Part shown: piece by piece, positions 1-6,245 of the stretch | Layout of the letters: each line of letters opens with the position of its first letter | How positions within the stretch are numbered: position 1 is the stretch's first letter | From: a virus | Reading direction: 5' to 3' (one strand) | DNA length: 22,511 nucleotides | Virus record (IMG/VR): IMGVR_UViG_3300025771_000212 | Location: 1 to 22,511 of that record | The notes under the pieces: generated by a model | Databases searched by the model: none | What the model was told of the DNA's origin: nothing | What the model saw: only the letters and a program-made list of their open reading frames with translations | Position numbers and translations under genes: made by a program

Positions 1-2
1 AA

Positions 3-776
3 AAAGGTTCGGCAGTCGATAGTGTTGAAGTAAGTATTGATTTTAATTCAGTAGATGAATACGAGCCTAGGCTTAGTGATAATGACGTTCTTGTTCATGT
101 TTCAGGTTTAAATCGACATGGTGAAATGAGAGTAAAAAAAGAGTATGGCATTAAGCTATTGGCAGACCAAATTAAAGAAGAGCCAGATAGAAAAAATGCT
201 TACACTGGCTTTTATCCAAAGGGAGAAATAGTAGACATTGGGATGCCAGTAAGGTGGAATAATGACCCAAAGGGCTTAATTGTTCACTATACTGCTGGAT
301 GGTCTAACACAGAGCAAAAGTCTATCAATACTTTACGCGGTGGAAAAAAGAACGGTTATACATATTGGACTATGAGCGAATCGGGTACGGTTTACATGGA
401 CACTAAAGCAACGGAGCATGGCTATCATTGCGGCACGTATCATCATAGAGATCATTTGGGAATCGAAATAAACAATGGTGGCAAGCTTGGCTCAGATAAA
501 AAGACTTGGTTTAAATATGCTCCACCACAAAACCGCATAAGATACGCTGATTATCCGAACCAGGAAAAAGGCTTTTATATGACTTACACTAAAGAGCAAG
601 AAGAAAGCTTGGTAGATTTATGTTATTGGCTTAAAGACACTTACCCTTCATTCTCATTCGATAACGTACTTGGACATGATGAAGTAGCCAAAGGGAGAAA
701 GAACGACCCTGGGGGAAGTTTATCTATGTCTATGAAGGACTTTAGGCAGTTTTTGAAAGACAACTACAAATCATGA
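3..776 (+). CDS. N-acetylmuramoyl-L-alanine amidase (Amidase_2/PGRP fold), 5' end outside window
   Basis: Probable phage endolysin or virion-associated amidase that cleaves the MurNAc-L-Ala amide bond of peptidoglycan. A zinc site of the AmpD type can be read: His in IVHYTAG (codon at 285), His in GHDEVAKG (codon at 675) and Asp in KNDPGG (codon at 705). The spacing and the DPGG ending are typical of Amidase_2. The first ATG in frame is at 126, but it has no convincing ribosome site and the frame is open with coding-like content back to base 3 (41 codons, including DNDVLVHVSGLN). I therefore read this as a 5'-truncated gene of at least 257 codons whose start lies before the window. If the ATG at 126 were used, the product would be 216 residues. 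A terminator follows at 842. The amidase call is firm; the true start is unknown. Confidence 0.85.
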   Translation, partial: KGSAVDSVEVSIDFNSVDEYEPRLSDNDVLVHVSGLNRHGEMRVKKEYGIKLLADQIKEEPDRKNAYTGFYPKGEIVDIGMPVRWNNDPKGLIVHYTAGWSNTEQKSINTLRGGKKNGYTYWTMSESGTVYMDTKATEHGYHCGTYHHRDHLGIEINNGGKLGSDKKTWFKYAPPQNRIRYADYPNQEKGFYMTYTKEQEESLVDLCYWLKDTYPSFSFDNVLGHDEVAKGRKNDPGGSLSMSMKDFRQFLKDNYKS

Positions 777-841
777 TAAAATGATCTTGCTTAAAAGCGG
801 TAAAGCAACCGGCCTGTATTTGTAATAAACGCGGTTTGCAT

Positions 842-870
842 GGGGGGACGATAATTCCCTCCTTTTTTTT
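842..870 (+). terminator. Rho-independent terminator after the amidase gene
   Basis: Seven-base stem GGGGGGA (842-848) with TCCCTCC (856-862), including one G-U pair, a seven-base loop, then eight Ts (863-870). It closes the amidase transcription unit. Confidence 0.8.
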
Positions 871-880
871 ATTTGGCACG

Positions 881-910
881 TTGACAAAAAAGATAACCAG
901 TATACATTAT
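881..910 (+). promoter_or_regulatory. Sigma70-like promoter for the ParB/PAPS-reductase operon
   Basis: A consensus -35 TTGACA lies at 881-886. Two imperfect -10 candidates follow: TACATT (903-908, spacer 16) and CATTAT (905-910, spacer 18). It sits 10 bases after the terminator T-run and about 25 bases before the first gene of the next operon. Confidence 0.55.
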
Positions 911-933
911 TTTCAAATAACATGGAGTATTTT

Positions 934-2067
934 ATGGACATTCAAAAAAACATGCTGGAGTTGGTTAGTTATATCGAAGGGTTAGATCTTGATGAAAAGG
1001 TAGAGGCGATAAACTTTGTACGGTCTGTTATTCATGACATTAGCCCTTTTCGGGACGAGCCGGTTGATTTTGTCAAGTGGGTAAAAAACGACACTGTTGT
1101 ATCAAACGACTATAATCCAAATAAAGTAGCACCAACAGAGATGAAGCTTCTAGAGTTATCTATCCATAATGATGGATACACTCAGCCGATAGTTTCGTGG
1201 AGCAATCCAGAAAAAGATAAAACAGAAGTAATTGACGGTTTTCACAGGCACAGAGTAGGTAAAGAGTCTAAAGCAATACGTGAAAGGGTTAAGGGTTATC
1301 TTCCCGTTGTTGACATACGAAAAGAGCAAAGCGGCAAGAAAGACAGAATAGCATCTACGATCAGGCACAACAGGGCTAGGGGAAAACACCAGATTGATGC
1401 AATGAGCGAGATTGTCATTGAGCTAAAGAATAGAAATTGGAAAAATTCTAGAATTGCTAGAGAACTCGGCATGGACGAAGAAGAGGTTTTAAGACTTTGC
1501 CAGATATCGGGGCTTGAAAATCTTTTTAGCGATAAGGATTTTAGTAGAGCATGGGAAGCTCAAGATTCTTTATCTGATGCTGATTGGCAAGATATAACTG
1601 ACGATGACGGCGACGACGATGTTAGAATACCGCACATGAACGACGAACAAAGAATATTTCACACCTACCACCATTGGGAATGTCACAAGGCAGGATTCTA
1701 CGCTTCTAACGTTGAGGGGAAAACAAAAAAACAGTGTGAAGAAGAGTATAAAAACTTTTTATCTGACAAAAGTTTATTTAAAGAAACTTTAGAGAAAGTC
1801 ATAACAGAATGGAAGTTTTCATGTGAGCATTATCTTACTAATAAAGCTATGAATAGAATTGCTTGGCTTGGGCAAGCTTCGGCGTGTTATGCTCTTGGTT
1901 TGCCGTCAAAGTTTTGTGGTGGTTTTAATTTGATGTCTGAAGAAGAGAGACACGAGGCTAACTTGATAGCGTTGGATGCTCTGAATAAATGGCTTACAAA
2001 TAATGGTATGGATGTGGTAAGTCTTGAGCAAGGTTTAAACGCTACTAAGCAAGTGGAGCTATATTAA
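934..2067 (+). CDS. ParB-like/IbrB-like nucleotide-binding-fold protein with an extra conserved C-terminal domain
   Basis: Start chosen at the ATG at 934 because TGGAG (923-927) sits six bases upstream; an in-frame ATG at 922 overlaps that site. The product has 377 residues. Residues about 60-160 carry ParB/Srx-type motifs: DGFHRHRVGKE (D101-G102-F103-H104-R105) and IRHNRARGKHQ near 145-154, the pattern of IbrB-type proteins. A helix-turn-helix-like segment follows (about 170-195, RIARELGMDEEEV). After an acidic linker (DDDGDDD) comes a separate domain from about 235 to 377 with HHWECHKAGFY, EWKFSCEHYL and NRIAWLGQAS; I do not know its function. The stop codon is directly followed by the GTG of the PAPS-reductase-like gene, which implies translational coupling and joint action. 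Classical plasmid-partition ParB is unlikely: there is no ParA and the partner is IbrA-like. Confidence 0.75.
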   Translation: MDIQKNMLELVSYIEGLDLDEKVEAINFVRSVIHDISPFRDEPVDFVKWVKNDTVVSNDYNPNKVAPTEMKLLELSIHNDGYTQPIVSWSNPEKDKTEVIDGFHRHRVGKESKAIRERVKGYLPVVDIRKEQSGKKDRIASTIRHNRARGKHQIDAMSEIVIELKNRNWKNSRIARELGMDEEEVLRLCQISGLENLFSDKDFSRAWEAQDSLSDADWQDITDDDGDDDVRIPHMNDEQRIFHTYHHWECHKAGFYASNVEGKTKKQCEEEYKNFLSDKSLFKETLEKVITEWKFSCEHYLTNKAMNRIAWLGQASACYALGLPSKFCGGFNLMSEEERHEANLIALDALNKWLTNNGMDVVSLEQGLNATKQVELY

Positions 2068-3273
2068 GTGTCTAAGAAAGTTTATTTAAAAAAGTCTGTT
2101 TTAGCAGCATCGAGAGAAAGAATATCCGAGGCTTTTGATAGCTTTGAAAGGCTTTACATTAGTTTTTCTGGGGGTAAAGATTCTACTGTCATGACTCACT
2201 TGGTGATGCGAGAAGCCATTAAAAGAAAGCGAAAGGTTGGGCTTTTAATTATAGATTTAGAGGCACAATATACAGCAACTATATCGCACATAGAGGAGAT
2301 GGTTGAGAGGTATCGAGATCACATAGACCTTCATTGGTTTTGTGGTGAGTTGTTGTTGAGGAATGCCGTTTCAAACTATGAGCCTAAGTGGGTGTGTTGG
2401 GACGAAGACAAAAAGGATATTTGGGTAAGAGAAAAACCAAAGCTTGCTAGTGATCTAAGCCAGTATAGTTTTTATGTTCCCAAGATGGAATTTGAAGAGT
2501 TAATGGTTATTTTTGGTAAGTGGTACTCTCAGGGGAAAACATGTGGTGCATTTATCGGGATTAGGTCAGATGAAAGTTTGCATCGGTATAGGGCTATAGT
2601 TTCTGAAAAAAATGGTTTGATGATGAACAATAGAAAATGGACGACAAAAGTAGCTAATGGCCTTTATAATATTTATCCGATATATGACTGGAGGACTGAA
2701 GACATTTGGTTGTTTCACTCTAAACATAAGGAATATTGTTATAATAAAATATATGATCTTATGACTAGGGCGGGGGTTAAGTTTAGCAATCAAAGGTTGT
2801 GTCAGCCTTTTGGTGATGACCAGAAAAAAGGGTTGTGGCTTTATCATATACTTGAGCCGGACACTTGGTATAAGTTAATCAATAGAGTAAGTGGAGTTAA
2901 TTCAGGTGCTTTATATGCTCAGGAGACTGGTAATATAAACGGAAGCAATAAGATAGAAAAACCGAAAGATCATACTTGGCATAGTTACACTAACTTTCTT
3001 TTGAAAACCCTTCCAAAGAAAATGCAAGAAAATTACCGTGAGAGGTTTAGCAAGTTTATAGGTCAGTGGAAAAAGAGAGGTTATGACACTATTCCAGATT
3101 ATGCTCCACATGATCTGGAGGTAAAGCAGTGGGCGCCATCGTGGAGAAGGATGTGCCGTTGCATTTTGAGGAACGACTACTATTGCAAGGGATTGGGTCA
3201 GACTCAGCCTTTTTCAGAAGCTTACGGTAAGTACAAATCTTTGAAAGAAGTTGAAAAGATCAACATGGCCTGA
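2068..3273 (+). CDS. PAPS-reductase-family PP-loop protein, IbrA-like with DUF3440 C-terminus
   Basis: GTG start with no gap after the preceding stop codon; 401 residues. The PP-loop SGGKDS (residues 34-39) marks an ATP-pyrophosphatase of the phosphoadenosine-phosphosulfate reductase superfamily. Further family marks are LEAQYTATISHIEEM, WVCWDE...WVREKP, FIGIRSDESLHRYR (about 164) and YPIYDWRTEDIW. The C-terminal part with PSWRRMCRCILRNDYYCKG (about 357-375) matches the DUF3440 region of IbrA-type proteins. Such enzymes adenylate a substrate, usually as part of a sulfur-transfer or modification reaction; the substrate here is unknown. The neighbour is the ParB-like partner, as in ibrB-ibrA pairs. 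True sulfate assimilation is unlikely because the other pathway genes are absent. A DndC-type DNA phosphorothioation role is possible, but no Dnd partners lie in the window. Confidence 0.85.
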   Translation: MSKKVYLKKSVLAASRERISEAFDSFERLYISFSGGKDSTVMTHLVMREAIKRKRKVGLLIIDLEAQYTATISHIEEMVERYRDHIDLHWFCGELLLRNAVSNYEPKWVCWDEDKKDIWVREKPKLASDLSQYSFYVPKMEFEELMVIFGKWYSQGKTCGAFIGIRSDESLHRYRAIVSEKNGLMMNNRKWTTKVANGLYNIYPIYDWRTEDIWLFHSKHKEYCYNKIYDLMTRAGVKFSNQRLCQPFGDDQKKGLWLYHILEPDTWYKLINRVSGVNSGALYAQETGNINGSNKIEKPKDHTWHSYTNFLLKTLPKKMQENYRERFSKFIGQWKKRGYDTIPDYAPHDLEVKQWAPSWRRMCRCILRNDYYCKGLGQTQPFSEAYGKYKSLKEVEKINMA

Positions 3274-3280
3274 TTTTTTT
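3254..3280 (+). terminator. Weak terminator-like hairpin after the PAPS-reductase gene
   Basis: AAAAGATCA (3254-3262) pairs with TGATTTTTT (3271-3279) with one wobble around an eight-base loop, running into a T-tract. It is AT-rich and overlaps the gene end and stop codon, so it may only attenuate transcription. Confidence 0.35.
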
Positions 3281-3296
3281 ATTTGCGCTTGTTTCA

Positions 3297-3305
3297 TGCT
3301 AAAAT
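3297..3305 (+). promoter_or_regulatory. Extended -10 promoter element before the phosphoesterase gene
   Basis: TGC followed by TAAAAT (3300-3305) matches an extended -10 element. There is no good -35. It lies 23 bases before the phosphoesterase ATG and just after a T-tract, as at 4459 and 6237. Confidence 0.4.
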
Positions 3306-3327
3306 AAAGTAAAAAACAGGTGTAAAA

Positions 3328-4077
3328 ATGAGAACTCATTTTGTTATCTCTGATACTCAAGTAAAGCCTAGTGTAAGTCAAAATCATATAGACTGGTTAG
3401 CTAGAGCTATCTGTCATTATATGCCAAACGAAATTATATGCCTTGGCGATTGGTGGGACATGGAAAGCCTGTCAACGTATGACATGGGAACTATAAACGC
3501 TGAAGGCAAAAGATACTATCAAGACATAGAAGCGGGCAATGAAGCTATGAAGCGGCTAATAAACCCGATTAAAAAGCGAATGAAGCTTAAGAAGAAGTGG
3601 AAACCTAAATTTACTTTTCTACTGGGCAACCATGAGCAACGTATTATTCGGACGGTAAAAAACTACCCGCATTTAAAAGACAAGCTAAGTTATGATGATT
3701 TATATTTGAAAGACTGGAAAGTTTTCGATTTTTTAAAAGTCGCTAAAATCGACGGTGTTTCTTATTCTCATTATTTTGTTAATCCAATGACCGGCAATCC
3801 TTACGGCGGAAATATTCAAAACTTGATTGCAAAGCTTGGATATAGTTTTGTGATGGGACATAAGCAAGTTTTAGAGTTTGGGAGAAAAGACTTAACTGAC
3901 GGCAATGTGGTTATGGGCTTAATTACTGGCAGCTACTATCTACATGACGAAATGTACAAAGGCCCACAGGGTAATTATCATTGGCGCGGGTGTTGTGTGC
4001 TTCACAATGTTAGAAGCGGCGTGTTTGATCTTGAGACTTTATCGCTGGATAGAATGAAGCGAGAGTATGGAAAATGA
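3328..4077 (+). CDS. Calcineurin-like metallophosphoesterase
   Basis: A 249-residue protein with the ordered metal-binding motifs of the calcineurin-like fold: SDTQ (D9, Q11 in place of the usual His), GDWWD (G40-D44), GNHEQR (G100-E103), a histidine in SYSHYF (H148) and GH in VMGHKQV (H178). The usual second His of the last GHxH motif is replaced (GHKQ). Small phosphoesterases of this type are common in phages and may act on nucleic acid ends or nucleotides; the substrate cannot be read from sequence. AGGTG stands six bases before the ATG. The gene overlaps the next by four bases (ATGA), so the two are probably translated together. It may belong to the ParB/PAPS-reductase operon or be served by its own extended -10 element. 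Confidence 0.85.
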   Translation: MRTHFVISDTQVKPSVSQNHIDWLARAICHYMPNEIICLGDWWDMESLSTYDMGTINAEGKRYYQDIEAGNEAMKRLINPIKKRMKLKKKWKPKFTFLLGNHEQRIIRTVKNYPHLKDKLSYDDLYLKDWKVFDFLKVAKIDGVSYSHYFVNPMTGNPYGGNIQNLIAKLGYSFVMGHKQVLEFGRKDLTDGNVVMGLITGSYYLHDEMYKGPQGNYHWRGCCVLHNVRSGVFDLETLSLDRMKREYGK

Positions 4078-4385
4078 AAAGCTTTAGAGATTATCCAAAA
4101 TTAGTTGATGTTGAGTCGATGAATTGGGAAGTTAGATTCAAAAGGAAACTTTTTCATGAGGGGAAAGAAGTAGACGGTTTGTGTGACTATGACGAAAAAG
4201 TGATTTATATTCGCATAAAGAAAGACCGTTGCGATATGTTTAGGGTATTTGTCCATGAAGTCTTACATGCCATAGAATATGAGAACGATCACGACATACC
4301 GCATAAATACATAGAACAAATTGACACCGGCCTAGCTAAGTTTATGAGGAAAAACATTGATAAATTGATAAAGATAATTGTTTAA
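4074..4385 (+). CDS. Small zincin-like metalloprotein with HExxH motif
   Basis: A 103-residue protein whose only recognisable motif is HEVLHAIEYEN (H61, E62, H65, E68), the helix of zinc metallopeptidases. Comparable short zincins (SprT-like or ImmA/IrrE-like minimal forms) occur in phages, but the sequence is too short to place in one family. The start overlaps the phosphoesterase stop (ATGA), showing coupled expression. It is the last gene before a strong terminator. A peptidase role is inferred; a structural zinc protein remains possible. Confidence 0.65.
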   Translation: MKSFRDYPKLVDVESMNWEVRFKRKLFHEGKEVDGLCDYDEKVIYIRIKKDRCDMFRVFVHEVLHAIEYENDHDIPHKYIEQIDTGLAKFMRKNIDKLIKIIV

Positions 4386-4417
4386 TATAGAATTTATGAT
4401 CTAACCTTTTTCGCTTG

Positions 4418-4451
4418 GGAGCCGTCATTTTTTGACGGTTTCCTTTTTTTT
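4418..4451 (+). terminator. Rho-independent terminator after the accessory operon
   Basis: CCGTCA (4422-4427) and TGACGG (4433-4438) form a perfect stem with a five-T loop, extended by GGA/TCC at the base, followed by eight Ts (4444-4451). Confidence 0.85.
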
Positions 4452-4458
4452 ATTTTGG

Positions 4459-4467
4459 TGCAATAAT
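4459..4467 (+). promoter_or_regulatory. Extended -10-like element before the membrane-gene cassette
   Basis: TGC followed by AATAAT (4462-4467), eight bases after the terminator T-run. No clear -35 box. The first gene of the cassette starts 41 bases downstream. Confidence 0.35.
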
Positions 4468-4508
4468 AAACACAATTTTGTAAACATTTTTGTCGAAAGG
4501 ATTTTGTT

Positions 4509-4772
4509 ATGGCTGAAAAAGGCATAAAAGAAATTAAAGAAGTTTTGGAAGGTGTGTTTGCTCTTTACGATTTTATGAAGAAAGAAGCGGAAGATGGGCT
4601 AGACTGGACAGACGCGGGAAGTCTTATTGTTAAGATTGTAGACGATGAAGAGTTTAGAACTAAGCTGGTTGACGCTTTCCAAGGTTATGAAGAACTTGGT
4701 GGGGAAATTTCTGACTTGTCTTTTAAAGAAGGTATTGAGTTGGTGGAGCTAGTTCTTGAAAAACTCAAGTAA
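4509..4772 (+). CDS. Small acidic helical protein of unknown function
   Basis: 87 residues, preceded by AAAGGA (4496-4501) seven bases before the ATG. The sequence is predicted to be almost entirely helical and acidic (for example VELVLEKLK at the end and EAEDGLDWTDAG in the middle). There is no signal peptide or membrane segment. It is the first gene of a cassette of small membrane-linked proteins, and its end overlaps the next gene by 17 bases. I do not recognise a family with confidence. Confidence 0.65.
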   Translation: MAEKGIKEIKEVLEGVFALYDFMKKEAEDGLDWTDAGSLIVKIVDDEEFRTKLVDAFQGYEELGGEISDLSFKEGIELVELVLEKLK

Positions 4773-4932
4773 ATCATACTTTAGAAGTAAGACAGTTTTT
4801 TTTAACCTAGTCTTAATTGCCGGGGGTATGTTTGCCCCTGGTTTAACTTCAGAAGTTAGGAATATTCTAATTACCAACGGCGTTATTGGGCTTGGCTTAA
4901 GGGCTAAGACAGATAAGCCATTGAGGTTTTAA
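4756..4932 (+). CDS. 58-residue holin-like/phage membrane protein with TTG start
   Basis: A TTG at 4756 is preceded by GGTGGAG (4742-4748) at proper spacing, and the frame runs 58 codons to TAA at 4930-4932, ending right against the ATG of the lipoprotein gene. The product has a SKTVFFNLVLIAGG hydrophobic helix near residues 11-26, a second mildly hydrophobic stretch (ILITNGVIGLGL) and a basic tail LRAKTDKPL. The pattern SKT-x-FN near the N-terminus, one or two helices, then LR-x-x-T resembles small membrane proteins often found in phage lysis regions. Any internal ATG would cut the first helix. The non-ATG start and short length make it easy to miss. Confidence 0.65.
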   Translation: MKNSSKSYFRSKTVFFNLVLIAGGMFAPGLTSEVRNILITNGVIGLGLRAKTDKPLRF

Positions 4933-5631
4933 ATGCGCTACATGCTTTTAGCTTTAATTATTTTCGGTTGTTCATCTATCGAAAAAGAAGAAAAGAAAAA
5001 CACTTTACACTTTGATGATTCTAATTATCGGCGAGAGCTAAAGTTTTCTGTAAATGGTCAAGAGATTGACGGCTACGGTACGGCCAAAAAATCCCCGTTT
5101 GGCTATACCGTCGAGGCTAAAGTTTCCGACGAAATCTTTCGTGGTTTTGTTCGTTCTTGTAATGGAACCAAAAAGCTTGAAATACAAGAGCAGGGAACTT
5201 TTAAAAAGAAAAAATATTTTAAAACTTTCATTCCAGTATTAGGGGAGCCTTTCGACATATCCTGCTTAATAGAAATATTTTTGTTTAGCGGTAACGGTGT
5301 CCATCTTTTCGGTGTGTTTGATACTATCGGAGAAGAAAAGCTTCGGTTTCAATCTTCATGCAATTATGACAACGGCCCAAAGGTAGGCTCTGATTTTTGT
5401 CATAGCTCTGTTGGTGATTATTATTTTTTAGACTTCAAGGGAAAAAAAGTTAAATTTTTCTTTGATGAAAATTTATGCCCCGAACCAGAAGCTTTAGATG
5501 AAAATGGAAAGTATCAAATCAGGATAGTTAAAACACCATGTATATATTTAATTGCTCACAAATTATTCAAACAACGTGCTAGAATTACAATTATGGGATG
5601 GAATGATATCTTTTTAAGGGAAATATTTTGA
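4933..5631 (+). CDS. Cysteine-rich phage lipoprotein, function unknown
   Basis: A 232-residue protein opening with a very short lipoprotein signal: MRYM, a hydrophobic LLALIIF stretch, then GCSS with the lipidated Cys at residue 13. The mature part holds six more cysteines (in RSCNG, ISCLI, SSCNY, DFCHS, NLCPE and TPCIY), an even number consistent with three disulfides in the periplasm. It ends ITIMGWNDIFLREIF. The ATG abuts the stop of the preceding membrane gene, and its own end overlaps the next start. Known phage lipoproteins act as outer spanins or as superinfection-exclusion factors; at over 200 residues this is much longer than Rz1-type spanins, so exclusion or surface modification is my preferred but unproven reading. 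Confidence 0.7.
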   Translation: MRYMLLALIIFGCSSIEKEEKKNTLHFDDSNYRRELKFSVNGQEIDGYGTAKKSPFGYTVEAKVSDEIFRGFVRSCNGTKKLEIQEQGTFKKKKYFKTFIPVLGEPFDISCLIEIFLFSGNGVHLFGVFDTIGEEKLRFQSSCNYDNGPKVGSDFCHSSVGDYYFLDFKGKKVKFFFDENLCPEPEALDENGKYQIRIVKTPCIYLIAHKLFKQRARITIMGWNDIFLREIF

Positions 5632-5813
5632 TTTATAAATATGTCTTTTACATAAATCTTATTTGTATTCTTGGCTTGATTGTTACAGATAAATGTAATG
5701 ATGGGCTTTTAAAGGAGATGATTAAAGACTTTTATGTAATAATTTTTACATTGACGAGCGCGGGTGTTTGTATCTTGGAATTTATGATTATTTTTAAGCG
5801 AGGTTATTTTTAA
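5628..5813 (+). CDS. Small two-helix membrane protein (holin-like candidate), TTG start
   Basis: 61 residues starting from TTG at 5628, overlapping the lipoprotein stop by four bases, with AAGGG upstream. Two hydrophobic segments, YVFYINLICILGLIV (about 4-19) and FYVIIFTLTSAGVCILEFMII (about 35-55), are separated by a short polar loop (TDKCNDGLLKEMIKD). Size, topology and position fit a class II holin or antiholin, but sequence alone does not prove this. Its stop overlaps the next ATG by one base (TAATG). Confidence 0.6.
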   Translation: MIYKYVFYINLICILGLIVTDKCNDGLLKEMIKDFYVIIFTLTSAGVCILEFMIIFKRGYF

Positions 5814-6181
5814 TGTGGGGAGCAATTGGAACTATAGCCAGCATTTTGATGTGGGTTTTAGACAAAATCGGCGTTTCTAAAGAGCGACAAGATAAAATAA
5901 AACGTGAAATAAATATTCAAGTTAGGAAGATAATAAAAGGCCCAAGCAATAGCACAATCATACGAGATCAATACAGGGATTTAAAAGACCAAGTGGACGA
6001 TTATTTGAGCGATGAGCCAAAAAAAGATGATTTGGCAAAACCCGTGAAAGACCCACGCACCAAGGTTTCTAGGATAATCAAGGTTAAATGCCCTATATGT
6101 GAAAGAGTTAGTGAAGTGGTTTCTCTTTACCCAGATGGAGACATGGTGCTAAAGTGTGGTCATATAAAGCCGAAAGACTAA
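5813..6181 (+). CDS. Membrane-anchored small protein with C-terminal zinc-ribbon-like motif
   Basis: 122 residues. The N-terminus MWGAIGTIASILMWVLDKIG is a hydrophobic helix that may sit in or on the membrane. A charged helical region follows, and the last 30 residues carry CPIC (C93, C96) and KCGH (C115, H117), which looks like a small zinc ribbon. The start overlaps the preceding stop by one base, so it is co-translated with the two-helix membrane protein. It is the last gene before a strong terminator. Similar N-terminal pieces occur in small phage proteins near lysis genes; the zinc-ribbon tail is the unusual part. No function assigned. Confidence 0.6.
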   Translation: MWGAIGTIASILMWVLDKIGVSKERQDKIKREINIQVRKIIKGPSNSTIIRDQYRDLKDQVDDYLSDEPKKDDLAKPVKDPRTKVSRIIKVKCPICERVSEVVSLYPDGDMVLKCGHIKPKD

Positions 6182-6204
6182 TAGGCTTGGTTTATGGCTT
6201 TTGG

Positions 6205-6233
6205 TTCGCCTCTTTGTAGGCGAATTTTTTTTT
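6205..6233 (+). terminator. Rho-independent terminator before the terminase block
   Basis: TTCGCCT (6205-6211) pairs perfectly with AGGCGAA (6218-6224) around a six-base loop and is followed by nine Ts (6225-6233). It also rules out the upstream ATG at 6194 as the start of the next gene. Confidence 0.9.
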
Positions 6234-6236
6234 GTG

Positions 6237-6245
6237 TGCTAAGAT
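6237..6245 (+). promoter_or_regulatory. Extended -10 promoter element before the terminase block
   Basis: TGC followed by TAAGAT (6240-6245), four bases after the terminator T-run and 20 bases before the ATG at 6266. No -35 match at normal spacing. Confidence 0.4.

Noticed and set aside
922-933. ATG at 922 as start of the ParB-like gene
   Set aside because: The bases TGGAG at 923-927 serve better as the ribosome site for the ATG at 934, and the ATG at 922 lacks its own site.
934-2067. Plasmid-type partition protein ParB and a sign of a plasmid prophage
   Set aside because: No ParA gene and no parS-like repeats are seen, and the partner gene is PAPS-reductase-like.
2068-3273. Identification as DndC of DNA phosphorothioation
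   Set aside because: The PP-loop fits the superfamily, but the DUF3440-type C-terminus and the ParB-like partner match IbrA, and no other Dnd genes are present.
5054-5242. Second frame inside the lipoprotein gene
   Set aside because: It overlaps a gene with a clear lipoprotein signal, has no ribosome site and gives a basic peptide with no recognisable feature.
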